Of a DNA stretch of 15,454 bases, positions 8,187 through 15,294 are shown piece by piece (position 1 is the stretch's first letter; each line of letters begins with the position of its first letter). Below the pieces are notes generated by a model, which ran no database searches, had not been told where the DNA came from, and saw nothing but the letters and a program-made list of their open reading frames with translations. Source of the stretch: Alphaproteobacteria bacterium (GTDB lineage: Bacteria; Pseudomonadota; Alphaproteobacteria; SMXP01); NCBI GenBank assembly GCA_004356335.1, contig SMXP01000084.1, positions 1 to 15,454 of the forward strand. The letters run 5' to 3'. The translations under genes were made by a program, and so were the position numbers.

Positions 8187-8290
8187 CTCTAGAGCGCATT
8201 CACAAAAAGTGTACGCGGTTTTTGGGTTCGAATGTGCGACCAAAACAAATCCAAACCACGTTCCCTGATTCAATGATTTGTGAACGTGGT
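8187..8290 (-). repeat. Two-hairpin intergenic repeat, diverged copy E1
   Basis: Starting at CTCTAGAGCGCATTC two bases after the O-methyltransferase stop, this stretch follows the same plan as copy A read on the plus strand (AAAAAGTG, CGGTTTTTGG, GCGACCAAAACAA) but with many substitutions. The outer arms of the second hairpin are GCGCATTC and GAATGTGC, like E2 and unlike A-D. The first hairpin pairs ACCACGTTC (8255-8263) with GAACGTGGT (8282-8290). It could act as a terminator for the methyltransferase gene, although neither hairpin has a U-run. Confidence 0.75.
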
Positions 8291-8343
8291 CTGGACGGCC
8301 AGATACTTGCAATTCAAGGCCAAAAGCGCCTTGCTCGTCCGTA

Positions 8344-8712
8344 ATGACAGAACAGCCCTCTTCGAATTTCTTTAACGTAAAAATCCGGTCGCAAAACCGC
8401 CTTGCCGCGGTATTTCCCGTTCAATTCAGCCGCCGCGAGCTGAACGATATTCTTTCGATTTACGGTACCGGCGTCATTAATGGCGAGTGGCGCGACTATG
8501 CCATTGACCATCTAGGGGATCGCGCCATATTTAGTATTTTCCGTCGCTCTAGCGAGGTGCCGCTCTACCGTGTGGAAAAGCATCCCGCTCTGGAAAAACG
8601 GCAAGGGCTTTATTCGGTTATTACGGCCACGGGTTTGATCCTCAAACGAGGCCACGAACTTAAGAACGTGCTCAAAGTTTTTGATAAAAGAAAATTTCGC
8701 GTGGTCGAGTAG
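8344..8712 (+). CDS. DUF2794 family protein
   Basis: A 122-residue soluble protein that I assign to DUF2794, a family restricted, as far as I know, to Alphaproteobacteria and without a known function. Recognisable family-like stretches are FSRRELNDILSIYG (28-41), GEWRDYAIDHLGDRAIFSIFRRSSEVPLYRVEK (about 47-79) and QGLYSVITATGLILKRGHEL (87-106). No membrane segment or signal peptide is present, and no catalytic motif can be proposed. ATG at 8344 is the first start in this frame; the ribosome binding site is poor. A short hairpin (CAAGGC at 8315-8320 with GCCTTG at 8328-8333) sits just upstream of the start. The gene is flanked by repeats E1 and E2, so it is probably transcribed on its own. Confidence 0.82.
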   Translation: MTEQPSSNFFNVKIRSQNRLAAVFPVQFSRRELNDILSIYGTGVINGEWRDYAIDHLGDRAIFSIFRRSSEVPLYRVEKHPALEKRQGLYSVITATGLILKRGHELKNVLKVFDKRKFRVVE

Positions 8713-8720
8713 CGCGCACA

Positions 8721-8825
8721 CTAGAGCGCGTTGACAAAAGATGGAATCGCTAACGTGCTCTAAGTCTTTGTTTTGTCGCGCATTCGGACGGAAAACCGGT
8801 GCCCACTTTTCCTGAATGCGCTCTA
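8721..8825 (+). repeat. Two-hairpin intergenic repeat, copy E2
   Basis: The first hairpin pairs TAGAGCGCGTT (8722-8732) with AACGTGCTCTA (8752-8762), with one G-U wobble, around a loop that contains GATGGAATC. The spacer is TTTGTTTTGTC. The second hairpin pairs GCGCATTC (8778-8785) with GAATGCGC (8814-8821), with GGAAAA pairing TTTTCC inside. The inner core GGACGGAAAACCGG is identical to copies A-D while the outer arms differ in matched pairs. It fills the gap between two convergent genes, ending four bases before the BI-1 stop, so it is well placed to be a two-way terminator. Confidence 0.88.
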
Positions 8826-8829
8826 TTTG

Positions 8830-9549
8830 TTAACTGCGGGCGCCGCCGAATAGACGCAATAACATCAAGAACAGATTGATGAAATCCAAATAGAGACGTA
8901 AAGCGCCATGAATGGCGGTCTTGCCCGCAGTCTCCTCGTCCATTCCCTCGTAATAGTTTTGCTTGATGCGCTGTGTGTCGTAGGCGGTAAGACCGACAAA
9001 GACCAGTACGCCGATCACCGAAATGGCAAAATGGAGCACAGACGAGGCAAGAAAAATATTCACGACGCTGGCAATGATAATGCCGATCAAACCCATGAAC
9101 ATGAAAGAGCCCATACCCGTCAGGTCGCGCCGCGTCGTGTAGCCGTAAAGACTCATAGCGCCAAAAGTGCCCGCTGTGATGAAAAACACCCGGGTAATTG
9201 AAACCGGCGAATAGATGAGAAAGATCGACGCCATGGACAATCCCATGACGGCGGCAAAAAGCCAGAATAAAATCTGCACCGTGCCTAATTTCATGCGATT
9301 GAGGCCGGCCGATATGGCAAACACGAAACCGAGCGGCGCCAATATGACCACCCACTTGAGAGGTGTTCCAAAGATCAACTGCAGCAAGGGATCAGAGCTT
9401 GCCGTGTAAAGCGCGACAATACCGGTAAGGCCGACACCCATGGTCATGTAATTATAAACGCGCAGCATGTATTTGCGCAGGCCTTCATCGATCTGGTAAG
9501 CCTTGGCTTGCGCGCTTTCACGCATGTAACGTTCCTGGAAGTCAGACAT
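8830..9549 (-). CDS. Bax inhibitor-1 / YccA family membrane protein
   Basis: A 239-residue inner-membrane protein with seven hydrophobic segments, the BI-1 (TMBIM) family layout; members conduct or leak Ca2+ in studied cases, and some bacterial members modulate FtsH. Diagnostic sequences are MTMGVGLTGIVA (35-46), the C-terminal GLTAYDTQRIKQNY (186-199) and ALRLYLDFINLFLMLLRLFG (216-235). Asp191 and Asp222 are candidates for the family's pH-sensing aspartate pair. An N-terminal cytoplasmic tail of about 28 residues precedes the first helix. ATG at 9549 gives MSDFQERY; a TTG two codons upstream (9555) has better spacing to GAGGG and cannot be excluded. The gene is convergent with DUF2794 across repeat E2 and lies behind repeat B. 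Whether it has its own promoter in the AT-rich stretch 9556-9658 is unclear. Confidence 0.95.
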   Translation of the reverse strand: MSDFQERYMRESAQAKAYQIDEGLRKYMLRVYNYMTMGVGLTGIVALYTASSDPLLQLIFGTPLKWVVILAPLGFVFAISAGLNRMKLGTVQILFWLFAAVMGLSMASIFLIYSPVSITRVFFITAGTFGAMSLYGYTTRRDLTGMGSFMFMGLIGIIIASVVNIFLASSVLHFAISVIGVLVFVGLTAYDTQRIKQNYYEGMDEETAGKTAIHGALRLYLDFINLFLMLLRLFGGARS

Positions 9550-9658
9550 GATCAACTTATTCCCTCAATAACGCCTCACGTAGCAAGACTAAGTACCATA
9601 TTGTGAATCGGTTTGACCAATTCAAGCAAGATTATTTTCGATTTCACTAAGCTGTTAA

Positions 9659-9763
9659 CCTTAGGGTCCGGTTTTGATAGAATCAAACCCGGACCCTAAG
9701 GTGTTGTTTTGTTGTGTTTCCGGACGGAAAACCGGCATCCATTTTTCCTGGAAACACCCTAGA
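9659..9763 (+). repeat. Two-hairpin intergenic repeat, copy B
   Basis: The first hairpin pairs CCTTAGGGTCCGG (9659-9671) with CCGGACCCTAAGG (9689-9701), then TTTGAT with ATCAAA around an AGA loop, with one T-C mismatch; both arms are the short form. The second hairpin pairs GTGTTTCC with GGAAACAC and ends in CCCTAGA. It lies between the 3' end of ybbP and the 5' end of the BI-1 gene, both minus strand. Unlike copies A, C and D, its CTAG end points away from the downstream gene. It may end ybbAP transcription. Confidence 0.9.
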
Positions 9764-9797
9764 TCAACCAAGTTTTACAAAAGGTTACCGGTGCCCC

Positions 9798-12332
9798 TCA
9801 CTGAGCCCGCAAGACCGGCGCGACTTTCTGGCCCAAAGCCCGCCAAGTGCCCAAAAGACCCAGCAAAATAGTCACCAATGCGGCGCCCAATACGGTGCCC
9901 GCCAATGTGACGGGCAGCCAATGCCATTGCGCGTCCATCATCTGCGTCACGATGAGATAGGCGCCCAGGGTGCCGACCACCGCCGACAAAATCGCCGTGC
10001 CGAAACCCAAGATGGCATATTCGAGAACATAGGTTGCGAGAACCCGGCCCCGCGTCGCGCCCAATACTTTCAGAATAACCGCATCGTAGACGCGATGACG
10101 GTGGCCCGACGCAATGGCACCGGCCAGCACAAGGACCCCGGCGACGAGGGTGATACTGGTCGCCGCACGGACCGCTAACGCCAAATCCGCCAACAATTCA
10201 CTGATCACTTCGATGGCATCTCTAATCCAGATGATCGACACGTTGGGGAAGGCGTCGGCAACCGCCCGGTACATTTGCTCTTCAATTTCCGGATCGACCC
10301 GCACCGTCACCATATTCTGTTGCGGTGCCTGTTCGAGCGCGCCGGGCGCAAAAATCACCGCAAACTCGGCGCTCCCTCGGCCCCATTCAATGGCACGTAG
10401 ATTGACGATCTTGGCTTCGATAGAACGCCCGATAATGTCGAAGGTCAGCGTATCACCGATGCCGATGCCGAGTCCGCGCGCGATATCGGCACCGATCGAG
10501 ATCGCTGGCGGACCGTCATAATCCGCCGGCCACCACTCGCCGTCGACGATCACGGTTCCCTCCGCAATATCCGCCCTGTAGGTCAAATTGCGCTCGCGCT
10601 GGTAAAACCAGCGTGCTTCCGGATTCACGCTATCGGGATCAATAATCTCACCATTAAGTTCTGTAATTCGTGCACGGACCATAGGAAAGCGCCTGTATTC
10701 CGAGGCATCCGGAAATGATGCGATGAGCTCGTCGAACGCCTGCGCTTGATCGCGTCGAATGTCGAGCATGAAAAATGACGGCGCGCGTTCGGGAAGTTCC
10801 TCTGTCACCTGACGCACAATATTGCCGTCGATGAGGGATATGGCGACCAAAAGAGTGAGCCCCAATCCCATGGACAGGACCACACTGGCTGTGGGCGCGC
10901 CCGGACGGTAAAGATTGGCCAGCGCCATGCGCAAACGGGTGTCTCGGGGTCGGCCCACCGCGCGCGCCAATTTCATAAAGCCGATCGCCTCGAGCCGCAG
11001 CAGAAAAAACAAACCCGCGGCCCCAATGATGAAGATGACGGCGAACATCCGATAGGGCGTGAGGCCAATTGCCAAGACGCACAGCATGGCCAACGCCAAG
11101 GCCGTGGCGAAAACATAGATCTTACGCGGCCAACGGTGGGTCGGCGCGACGATGTCGCGAAACAGACCCGCCGGCGACACTTCGCGGGCGCGAGCCAACG
11201 GCCAGATGGCAAAAGTCAAGGTTGCCAGAATTCCATATATGGCGGCAAAAATCAGCGGTTGCGGATAAACCGCTATTTCCGGCGGCACGGGCAGCATGTC
11301 ACCGAAAGCATAGGCAACCAGATTTGGCGCCATGGCGCCAACAATCAGGCCAAAGACGATGCCCAAAACGGCAATGATCAAAATTTGAACCAGATAGATC
11401 TGAAATATCAGCCGTCCCGGCGCGCCCAGACATTTGAATGTGGCAATGACACTGGTCTTACCGTCGAGATAAGACTTCACCGCATTGCCGATTCCGACAC
11501 CGCCGATAAGCAAAGCCGACAGCGCCACAAGCGTCAGGAACAAACTCACCCTGTCGATAAATTGTTCGGCATTGCGCGTGGCCTGTGCCGGATCGCGAAT
11601 GCGCCATGGGGTTTCCTCAAAACGTTGTTCGGCCGTTTGTTTGACAATTTCCGACGTCAAACCGTTTTGCAACAATACACGATATTTGTATTCAACTTGG
11701 CTGCCGACTTGGACCAAATCGGTTAATGCCAAAGCCTGATGGGCCAAAAAAATGCGCGGCGCTAAAATGAAACCAGTGCCGACCCGGTCGGGTTCGCGTT
11801 CGACGACGGCGCGCACTTCCGCTTCCAAGGCACCAAGTTTAATCAAATCACCCGGCTGAATACCGAGCCGCGGCAACAGATTGGATTCAACCGCCACGCC
11901 CCAGTGTCCGTTACGTTCGGCTAAGGCCTCATGAAACGAGCCGCCCTCTTTCAGAACCACCGTGCCATAAAGCGGATAAGCGCTGTCGGCGGCCTTGAGT
12001 TCAACCAGATTACGGATATCGCTTTTAATGCCTCGCGCCATGGCACGAATCTCAGTGACCCTCGACACCTTGCCCAGTCGATTGAGCCAAGCACGTTCGT
12101 CCGCATTCACGTCCCTTTGTGTGAGTGTGACTTCAATGTCACCGCCCAGGATTGCGTGGGATTCAGCCATCACGCCATATCGGAATGCTTCCGTCATGGA
12201 GCCGACGGCGGCAATCGCGCCGACACCCAAAGCAAGGCAGGCCAAGAATACGCGGAAACCGTTGAGACCGCCGCGCAGTTCGCGCAATGCCAAACGAACG
12301 GCAAGGCTTATATTTGTGGTGTGCGGGGTCAT
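9798..12332 (-). CDS. ybbP: YbbP-like FtsX-family ABC transporter permease
   Basis: An 844-residue permease of the FtsX/MacB (type VII) superfamily in its long, duplicated form. The first membrane segment (about 26-46) is followed by an extracytoplasmic domain (about 55-255). A first FtsX domain follows (about 262-380), with the motif VIATFKCLGAPGRLIFQIYL (295-314). Two linker helices (about 405-445) and another segment (about 482-500) lead to a second extracytoplasmic domain. The C-terminal FtsX domain contains AVILKVLGATRGRVLATYVL. Both FtsX halves keep the Lys-x-Leu/Cys-Gly-Ala coupling motif that contacts the ATPase. The ATG overlaps the ybbA stop by four bases, so the two are coupled. 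Next to a divergent tesA, as in E. coli ybbAP/tesA, it probably moves a hydrophobic compound rather than acting in cell division. The substrate is not shown by the sequence. Confidence 0.92.
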   Translation of the reverse strand: MTPHTTNISLAVRLALRELRGGLNGFRVFLACLALGVGAIAAVGSMTEAFRYGVMAESHAILGGDIEVTLTQRDVNADERAWLNRLGKVSRVTEIRAMARGIKSDIRNLVELKAADSAYPLYGTVVLKEGGSFHEALAERNGHWGVAVESNLLPRLGIQPGDLIKLGALEAEVRAVVEREPDRVGTGFILAPRIFLAHQALALTDLVQVGSQVEYKYRVLLQNGLTSEIVKQTAEQRFEETPWRIRDPAQATRNAEQFIDRVSLFLTLVALSALLIGGVGIGNAVKSYLDGKTSVIATFKCLGAPGRLIFQIYLVQILIIAVLGIVFGLIVGAMAPNLVAYAFGDMLPVPPEIAVYPQPLIFAAIYGILATLTFAIWPLARAREVSPAGLFRDIVAPTHRWPRKIYVFATALALAMLCVLAIGLTPYRMFAVIFIIGAAGLFFLLRLEAIGFMKLARAVGRPRDTRLRMALANLYRPGAPTASVVLSMGLGLTLLVAISLIDGNIVRQVTEELPERAPSFFMLDIRRDQAQAFDELIASFPDASEYRRFPMVRARITELNGEIIDPDSVNPEARWFYQRERNLTYRADIAEGTVIVDGEWWPADYDGPPAISIGADIARGLGIGIGDTLTFDIIGRSIEAKIVNLRAIEWGRGSAEFAVIFAPGALEQAPQQNMVTVRVDPEIEEQMYRAVADAFPNVSIIWIRDAIEVISELLADLALAVRAATSITLVAGVLVLAGAIASGHRHRVYDAVILKVLGATRGRVLATYVLEYAILGFGTAILSAVVGTLGAYLIVTQMMDAQWHWLPVTLAGTVLGAALVTILLGLLGTWRALGQKVAPVLRAQ

Positions 12333-13066
12333 CGGGAAAGCGTCGCTATGCCTTCTTTCGATGCGATACCGGGCATATCACTTTCCACGCGCCCATCTCG
12401 CAATCCGACGACGCGGTCGCAGCGCGATGCCAGAGACGGATCATGGGTGATAAGAATCAGCGTGGTATCGCGTTCGTCATGTAATCGGAAAATAAGATCG
12501 ATGATCTGATCCCCTGTGGCACCGTCTAAATTGCCGGTTGGTTCGTCCGCCAACAGAATTTTTGGATTGGCGACAACCGCGCGCGCCAACGCGACGCGCT
12601 GCTGTTCGCCGCCGGAAAGTTGGCTTGGGTAATGGGTCAGACGGTGCCCGAGACCAACATCGTCAAGTTCTTCCGCGGCGTGGGCAAAGGCATCGGATCG
12701 CCCAGCCAATTCCAAAGGTATGGCCACGTTCTCGAGCGCCGTCATGGTCGGCACCAGATGAAAAGATTGAAACACAATGCCAATCGCATCACGGCGGAAC
12801 CGGGCCAGTTCGTCTTCGCTCATATCCGTCAGCACGTGGCCCGCTGCCCGCACGACCCCAGATGTGGGCTTTTCGAGGCCGGCCAGTACCATGATCAATG
12901 TGGATTTGCCGGATCCGGAGGGGCCGACAAGCCCGACCGCCGCCCCCTTGGCGACCGACAAGTCGATACCGCGCAAGATGTTGACGGGCCCCGCTTCGCT
13001 TTGCAGCGTCAAATGAATGTCGCTGAGCTTGATCTGCGGTTCGGTGGAACTTTTGACGGTTGTCAT
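12329..13066 (-). CDS. ybbA: YbbA-like ABC transporter ATP-binding protein
   Basis: A 245-residue ATPase of the LolD/MacB/FtsE class. All motifs are canonical: Walker [10 protein letters not shown] (48-56), Q-loop Gln100 in [18 protein letters not shown], signature LSGGEQQR (150-157), Walker B ILLADEP (170-176), D-loop NLDGATG (179-185) and switch His208 in [22 protein letters not shown] is typical of enzymes that power FtsX-type permeases by mechanotransmission. It forms an overlapping pair with the permease just downstream. A GTG at 13075 would add three residues, but ATG at 13066 is a more conventional start; no strong ribosome binding site precedes either. The start faces tesA across a 122-bp divergent region, which must hold promoters for both directions. 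Confidence 0.93.
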   Translation of the reverse strand: MTTVKSSTEPQIKLSDIHLTLQSEAGPVNILRGIDLSVAKGAAVGLVGPSGSGKSTLIMVLAGLEKPTSGVVRAAGHVLTDMSEDELARFRRDAIGIVFQSFHLVPTMTALENVAIPLELAGRSDAFAHAAEELDDVGLGHRLTHYPSQLSGGEQQRVALARAVVANPKILLADEPTGNLDGATGDQIIDLIFRLHDERDTTLILITHDPSLASRCDRVVGLRDGRVESDMPGIASKEGIATLSR

Positions 13067-13188
13067 GGGCTGCACTTTACTGCGCTATAGTCACATGGGA
13101 AAAGAATTTTACGGCTTGCCCTCCGTCTGCCGCATTAGCATGGCACAAAGGCAATCTAACTGGATATAGGTCCGGTGCTCTGGAATCA
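13067..13188. promoter_or_regulatory. Divergent ybbA-tesA promoter region
   Basis: This 122-bp spacer separates two divergently transcribed genes and must carry both promoters. Candidate -10 boxes are GATATA near 13161-13166 for tesA (plus) and TATAGC read on the minus strand near 13085 for ybbA, but neither has a good -35 box at 16-18 bases. No clear operator palindrome is seen. Confidence 0.4.
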
Positions 13189-13881
13189 ATGAGGGTTGTT
13201 TTGAAATTCAAGAATCTTGGCCGTTTCGCCTTGTTACTCTGCTTTTGGGCGACGAGCTGGAGCCCCGTTGAAGCGGATCCCGAGGCCAACGGCGGCCCTC
13301 TCATTCTGGTTGTGTTGGGTGACAGTATCACCGCAGGTTATGGCCTGGCGGAAGCCGAAGCCCTGCCCGTCAAGCTTGAACAAAAGCTACGACACGATGG
13401 CTTCAAGATCACTATCCGCAATGCGGGCATTTCCGGCGACACCACGGCGGGGGGCCGCGAACGTATCGACTGGTCGGTCGCTCAGGATGTCGATGCGGTG
13501 CTCGTGGCGCTTGGCGGTAATGATGTGTTGCGCGCCATTCCGCCCGAAGAAACGGAAAAAAATCTGAAATCGATCATAACCCAATTGCGTCAGCGCAATA
13601 TCGCCGTTTTGCTGGCGGGCATGCTCGCTCTGCCCAATTACGGGCCTGAGTTCGGTGAAGAATTCAACGGCATTTATACCCGCCTGGCAGAAGAATTCGA
13701 CGTGCCGCTCTACCCCTTTTTGCTCGATGGTGTGGCCACCGATCCGGCCTATAATCAAGCGGATGGTATCCATCCCAATGAAGCCGGTGTGGCCATCATT
13801 GTCGACCGGTTGGGGGCGTTCATTGCTTCGGCTTTGTCTTTGAAACCCGCCACATTGGATGAATTTGAGGTCGCACCTTAA
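13189..13881 (+). CDS. tesA: TesA-like SGNH esterase (arylesterase / lysophospholipase L1)
   Basis: A 230-residue secreted SGNH-hydrolase. The four family blocks are complete: VVLGDSITAGYG with nucleophile Ser46, NAGISGDT with oxyanion Gly83, LGGND with Asn111, and DGIHPN with catalytic Asp192 and His195. A short N-terminal signal peptide (FALLLCFWATSWSPVEA, about 13-29) predicts export to the periplasm. Relatives hydrolyse aryl esters, acyl-CoA thioesters and lysophospholipids. The ATG at 13189 lacks a good ribosome binding site. GAGGG lies inside its first codons, five bases before an in-frame TTG (13201) that would start MKFKNLGRF, so that TTG is a serious alternative start. Divergence from ybbAP is conserved with E. 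coli and suggests a joint job on a lipid-like compound. Repeat C follows 26 bp downstream. Confidence 0.94.
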   Translation: MRVVLKFKNLGRFALLLCFWATSWSPVEADPEANGGPLILVVLGDSITAGYGLAEAEALPVKLEQKLRHDGFKITIRNAGISGDTTAGGRERIDWSVAQDVDAVLVALGGNDVLRAIPPEETEKNLKSIITQLRQRNIAVLLAGMLALPNYGPEFGEEFNGIYTRLAEEFDVPLYPFLLDGVATDPAYNQADGIHPNEAGVAIIVDRLGAFIASALSLKPATLDEFEVAP

Positions 13882-13907
13882 TCATTCGCCGCGCTTTCGT
13901 TTGCCCA

Positions 13908-14013
13908 TTAGGGTCTTTCCGGTTTTGATGGAATCAAAACCTGACCCTAAGTTGTTGTTTTATCGTGTTTCCGGACGGAAAACCGGGTCCACTTTTCCTG
14001 GAAACACTCTAGG
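13908..14013 (+). repeat. Two-hairpin intergenic repeat, copy C
   Basis: The first hairpin has a long left arm (TTAGGGTCTTTCCGG, then TTTTGAT) and a short right arm (ATCAAAAC, then CTGACCCTAA) around a GGA loop, the same asymmetry and loop as copy A. The second hairpin pairs GTGTTTCC with GGAAACAC, with GGAAAA and TTTTCC inside, and ends in CTCTAGG. It lies between tesA and thpR on the same strand. Its last three bases form part of the thpR ribosome binding site. Confidence 0.92.
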
Positions 14014-14016
14014 AGA
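14011..14016 (+). promoter_or_regulatory. thpR ribosome binding site at the end of repeat C
   Basis: AGGAGA lies eight bases before the thpR ATG. Its first bases are the terminal CTCTAGG of repeat C, so the site straddles the junction between repeat and gene. Confidence 0.8.
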
Positions 14017-14024
14017 CCCATTCC

Positions 14025-14603
14025 ATGGCACGCCTTTTCGTCGGTATCGCATTACCGCCATCCATTTGCGACCGGCTGATGAATTTGCAAAGCGGCCTGC
14101 CGGGCGCTCGCTGGCGACCCCGTGACAATTTGCATGTCAGCTTGGCCTTCATCGGCGATGTCGACAGTCATGAGGCCCGTGATATTGAACATGCGCTGGA
14201 TCGACTCGACGCGCCGGCCTTTGACATTCGCTGCAAAGGATTGGGCCATTTCGGCAAGAGCCGGCCGCACACCCTGTGGGCCGGAATCGATGAAGCAGGC
14301 GAACTCAGCCACCTCGCCGGCAAAGTGGTGAATGTGCTCAAACGACTTGGCGTCAAGATCGAGAACCGGAAATACACGCCCCATGTGACCATCGCTTATT
14401 TACGCAATGCTAGACGCGACCATGTGAATGACTTTGTCGCCCGTCAGGATGATTTTGCCAGCGACCCCTTTTACGTGGACCGGTTCGTGCTGTACCAAAG
14501 CCATATGGGCAAAGGCGCCAGTCATTATGTCAGGCACGCCGAATTTGCCCTTGCCGCCTTTCCCTCGACGTTTGAAGAACAGCCATTGGATGACGACGTA
14601 TAA
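14025..14603 (+). CDS. thpR: RNA 2',3'-cyclic phosphodiesterase ThpR (LigT family)
   Basis: A 192-residue enzyme of the 2H phosphoesterase superfamily that opens 2',3'-cyclic phosphates on RNA ends to 2'-phosphates; some members also ligate tRNA halves in vitro. The start MARLFVGIALP is typical. Two histidine motifs define the active site: HVSL (37-40) and HVTI (120-123), in the NLHVSLAFIGDV and YTPHVTIAYLR contexts. The first has Ser where the HxTx motif usually has Thr, a tolerated variant. LWAGID (84-89) is another family signature. The ATG at 14025 is fixed by AGGAGA eight bases upstream. The last 14 bases overlap the sirtuin gene, so the two are probably co-transcribed. The C-terminal tail is acidic (QPLDDDV). 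Confidence 0.94.
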   Translation: MARLFVGIALPPSICDRLMNLQSGLPGARWRPRDNLHVSLAFIGDVDSHEARDIEHALDRLDAPAFDIRCKGLGHFGKSRPHTLWAGIDEAGELSHLAGKVVNVLKRLGVKIENRKYTPHVTIAYLRNARRDHVNDFVARQDDFASDPFYVDRFVLYQSHMGKGASHYVRHAEFALAAFPSTFEEQPLDDDV

Positions 14604-15294
14604 CAACATTGTGATTTTAACCGGGGCGGGTATTTCCGCGGAATCGGGCTTGGGTACCTTCCGTGACAAAGACGGATTGTGGACCAAATATGATTTGAAC
14701 GACGTGGCCACGCCCGAAGGATTCCAACGGGACCCGGTGATGGTGCATCAATTTTACAACGCGCGGCGCAAGAATTTATTGAGCGCTAAAGCCAATGACG
14801 GGCATTACGCTTTGGCGCAACTCGAACGGCAGAGCAGGGGCACGGTGTGGGTCGTCACGCAGAATATCGATAACCTTCACGAGCAAGCGGGAACGACAAA
14901 TCTTATTCACATGCATGGCGAGCTCTTGAAGAGCCGGTGTGCGACGTGCGGCTATATTGACACCAAAACACAAGATATCGGCACCGATACGGCGTGTCCG
15001 GTGTGCACGAAGACCGGCGTTATACGGCCCCACGTGGTTTGGTTTGGTGAGATGCCGCTTTATATGGATGACATCGCCGAACGGCTCACTTTGTGCGATC
15101 TATTCATTTCCATCGGCACCAGCGGCAGCGTCTATCCGGCCAGTGGCTTCGTCATGGAAGCCTTGCGCGCCGGGGCTCATACGGTGGAACTCAATCTCGA
15201 ACCGTCGGACGGCGAATCTCTTTTCGCCGAAAAAATCTATGGACCGGCCACACAAGTCGTGCCGGCCTATGTAAAAAAACTCTTAAGCGCTTAG
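14590..15294 (+). CDS. cobB: NAD-dependent protein deacylase, Sir2 class III-like (CobB)
   Basis: A 234-residue sirtuin that removes acyl groups from lysines using NAD+. The NAD-binding motifs are GAGIS (12-16), FRDKDGLW (24-31) and TQNIDNLH (90-97); the catalytic base is His109 in HMHGEL. Four zinc ligands are present as Cys117/Cys120 and Cys136/Cys139. FYNARR (55-60) carries Tyr56 and Arg59, the pair that binds the carboxylate of succinyl- or malonyl-lysine in SIRT5 and E. coli CobB, so desuccinylase activity is likely in addition to deacetylation. ATG at 14590 lies 14 bases inside thpR and matches the usual short bacterial N terminus; the longer frame from 14428 reads through thpR and is spurious. 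The TAG stop lies within the left arm of the repeat D hairpin. Confidence 0.95.
   Translation: MTTYNNIVILTGAGISAESGLGTFRDKDGLWTKYDLNDVATPEGFQRDPVMVHQFYNARRKNLLSAKANDGHYALAQLERQSRGTVWVVTQNIDNLHEQAGTTNLIHMHGELLKSRCATCGYIDTKTQDIGTDTACPVCTKTGVIRPHVVWFGEMPLYMDDIAERLTLCDLFISIGTSGSVYPASGFVMEALRAGAHTVELNLEPSDGESLFAEKIYGPATQVVPAYVKKLLSA

Noticed and set aside
11136..11726. 196-codon plus-strand open frame inside ybbP
   Set aside because: It is antisense to the FtsX domains and is explained by codon bias of the real gene.
13139..13155. Sigma-54-like TGGCAC motif upstream of tesA
   Set aside because: TGGCAC is followed by AAAGGCAATC; the required GC at the -12 position is not at the right spacing.
14428..14589. 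Longer N terminus for the sirtuin (start at 14428)
   Set aside because: The extra 54 residues read through thpR in another frame and have no sirtuin character; ATG at 14590 begins the standard short bacterial form.
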